Source: Oleiharenicola sp.
GTDB lineage: Bacteria > Verrucomicrobiota > Verrucomicrobiia > Opitutales > Opitutaceae
Direction of reading: 5' to 3'
Assembly (NCBI GenBank): GCA_025363455.1
Contig: JANYDW010000006.1
Span: 1-54,316, forward strand
Length of the DNA stretch: 54,316 bases
The position numbers were made by a program, and so were the translations under genes. The first letter of the stretch is position 1. Every line of letters begins with the position of its first letter. Below the pieces are notes generated by a model. It was not told the origin of the DNA and did not search any database. It was given only the letters and a program-made list of their open reading frames with translations. Positions 53,280-54,316 of the stretch are shown piece by piece.

Positions 53280-54070
53280 AGAAGACTCCCACCCTGCTCA
53301 TTTGGACGCTGCCGGTGGTGTGCGGCGTACTCTTTGTGGCGATCTGGTATGCCGTGCGGCACTTCAGCGGCCTGCAGAGCTGGATCCTGCCCACGCCGGG
53401 CGAAGTGATCGAGGCGGCTTGGCGGGAACATGACCGCCTGATGCGGGCGGCAGGCAACACGATGATCGGCGCCTTGGCGGGATTTCTCCTGGCCGGTTCG
53501 CTGGGCTTCGTGACGGCGCTGCTCCTCGGGGTGTCGCGCGGGCTGCGGGCGGGGCTTTACCCGTGGCTGCTGGTGCTGCAGATGACCCCGGTGATTGTGC
53601 TGACCCCGATCATCGTTCTCTGGGCCGGACCGGGCTTGCCGGGCATCATCACGGTCACTTGGTTGATCAGCTTTTTCCCGATCGTGGCCAACATGACGCA
53701 GGGACTGCTGTCGACCGACATGAACCACGTTGCGCTTTTCCGGATGGCCAACGCCTCCCGCCTGCAGGAGATGCTGCTTTTGCGGGTGCCGTCGGCCATG
53801 CCGTATTACCTCGCCGGGCTGCGCATCGCGGCGACGCTGGCTCCGATCGGGGCGATCTTCGGCGAGTATATGGTGGGCAACTCGGCCGGCGGGTCGGGCG
53901 GACTGGGCTTCATGGTCTACGTTTACAATACCCGGATAATGATCCCGGCTCTGTTCGCCACGGCGTTGACCAGTTGCCTGCTGGGTTTCATCTTCGTGGC
54001 TGCTGTTTCGCTGCTCAACTGGGCCGTGCTCCACAAATGGCACGACTCCTACGAGCGCGACGATCATTGA
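53276..54070 (+). CDS. ABC transporter permease (SsuC/ThiX type)
   Basis: A 264-residue inner-membrane permease with about six hydrophobic segments. The conserved loop region with MANASRLQEMLLLRVPSAMP (EAA-like) and GLRIAATLAPIGAIFGEYM belongs to the BPD_transp_1 family used by sulfonate, nitrate, taurine and pyrimidine importers. It starts within the ATPase stop (ATGA overlap). A substrate-binding protein is not seen in the window; it would be the next gene to the right or elsewhere. The charged tail WHDSYERDDH is short. Confidence 0.92.
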   Translation: MKKTPTLLIWTLPVVCGVLFVAIWYAVRHFSGLQSWILPTPGEVIEAAWREHDRLMRAAGNTMIGALAGFLLAGSLGFVTALLLGVSRGLRAGLYPWLLVLQMTPVIVLTPIIVLWAGPGLPGIITVTWLISFFPIVANMTQGLLSTDMNHVALFRMANASRLQEMLLLRVPSAMPYYLAGLRIAATLAPIGAIFGEYMVGNSAGGSGGLGFMVYVYNTRIMIPALFATALTSCLLGFIFVAAVSLLNWAVLHKWHDSYERDDH

Positions 54071-54200
54071 GAGGGGCGTGCCCAGTGACAGCCCCGGGAC
54101 AGGGCTGAAGAAGGACCTCGCGGTCTATTGGGTCGGGGCTGATCAAGAACGACCGACGCGCTTTCAAATATAAATACTTAAGACCTGACCCGAATGGCGC
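54071..54200. other. Gap after the permease gene
   Basis: Short gap with a small hairpin-forming stretch CAGCCCCGGGACAGGGCTG at about 54089-54107 and an AT-rich segment TTTCAAATATAAATACTTAA around 54162-54181. No U-tract follows the hairpin, so a terminator is not clear. No gene is supported in it. Confidence 0.4.
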
Positions 54201-54316
54201 TTAGATAAGGCGCAAAACTTTCTTGGAGAGCGGACTGCGACGCTCTGGGTCCGGAAAACGTGTGCGCATGATCTGCCGGGAGAGGCGGCGCATTTCCAGC
54301 AGAAGTTTTTGGACCC
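54201..54316 (-). CDS. C-terminal end of an unrecognised gene, cut by window edge
   Basis: On the minus strand an open frame enters from the right edge and ends at TAA (tta at 54201-54203). It reads 38 residues including LLLEMRRLSRQIMRTRFP and SPLSKKVLRLI, basic and Leu/Arg-rich. I cannot name the family; the basic character and position next to a repeat-rich region would fit a DNA-binding or transposase-like protein, but that is a guess. Confidence 0.35.
   Translation of the reverse strand, partial: VQKLLLEMRRLSRQIMRTRFPDPERRSPLSKKVLRLI

Overview
The window looks like a GC-rich chromosomal segment of a Gram-negative bacterium from the Verrucomicrobia, most likely an Opitutaceae relative. 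This is inferred from gene content and style (menaquinone genes, FtsH and ClpXP, LPS-type glycosyltransferases, few clear Shine-Dalgarno sites, many intergenic palindromes). No rRNA marker is present to prove it. No rRNA, tRNA or CRISPR array was seen.

Layout. 1-253: edge of an insertion sequence. 319-6536: two tandem PAS-type hybrid histidine kinases. 6588-9318: MBL hydrolase, ribD, rdgB. 9325-11282: NarL-type two-component pair, head to head with metG. 13007-20471: menaquinone genes menF, menD and menB on the plus strand, split by a cyclic-nucleotide-domain kinase and the K+ transporter kup on the minus strand. 20468-22517: a gene remnant, a VapBC-type toxin-antitoxin pair, an orphan anti-sigma-like protein and a small exported protein. 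22776-24497: fused dipeptide/oligopeptide ABC ATPase. 24613-30583: cell-envelope block (GT4, two GT9 heptosyltransferases, LpxL-type acyltransferase, DUF4254 protein, another glycosyltransferase). 30732-36678: serS, tilS, ftsH, ugd. 36763-38594: alr and tsaB. 38737-42056: tig-clpP-clpX. 42289-44941: M42 peptidase, ACT protein, EamA transporter. 45155-50032: metal block (two-module ABC permease, MntR-type repressor, outer-membrane barrel, MntH, Usp). 50196-54070: amidohydrolase, amidase, and an ABC ATPase/permease pair. 54201-54316: end of an unrecognised gene.

The most striking property is that most intergenic gaps are filled with short palindromic elements, about 24 loci and at least ten sequence families. 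The families recur in different gaps, sit side by side as composites, and abut start codons (ribD, tilS). At gene ends their edges appear to provide the TAG stop codon of seven genes. Two elements of different families lie in frame inside protein-coding genes (tilS and the amidase), adding an encoded peptide. This resembles the protein-invading palindromes described in Rickettsia, but with other sequences and in another phylum, and it is the best candidate here for an undescribed system. One family occurs as two 102-103 nt copies flanking a heptosyltransferase gene.

No gap longer than about 300 bases lacks a gene; the longest gaps (29350-29596, 42057-42288, 54071-54200) are described below. 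Start sites were chosen by hand from conserved N-termini and local ribosome-binding signals and are uncertain in many genes because Shine-Dalgarno sequences are weak.
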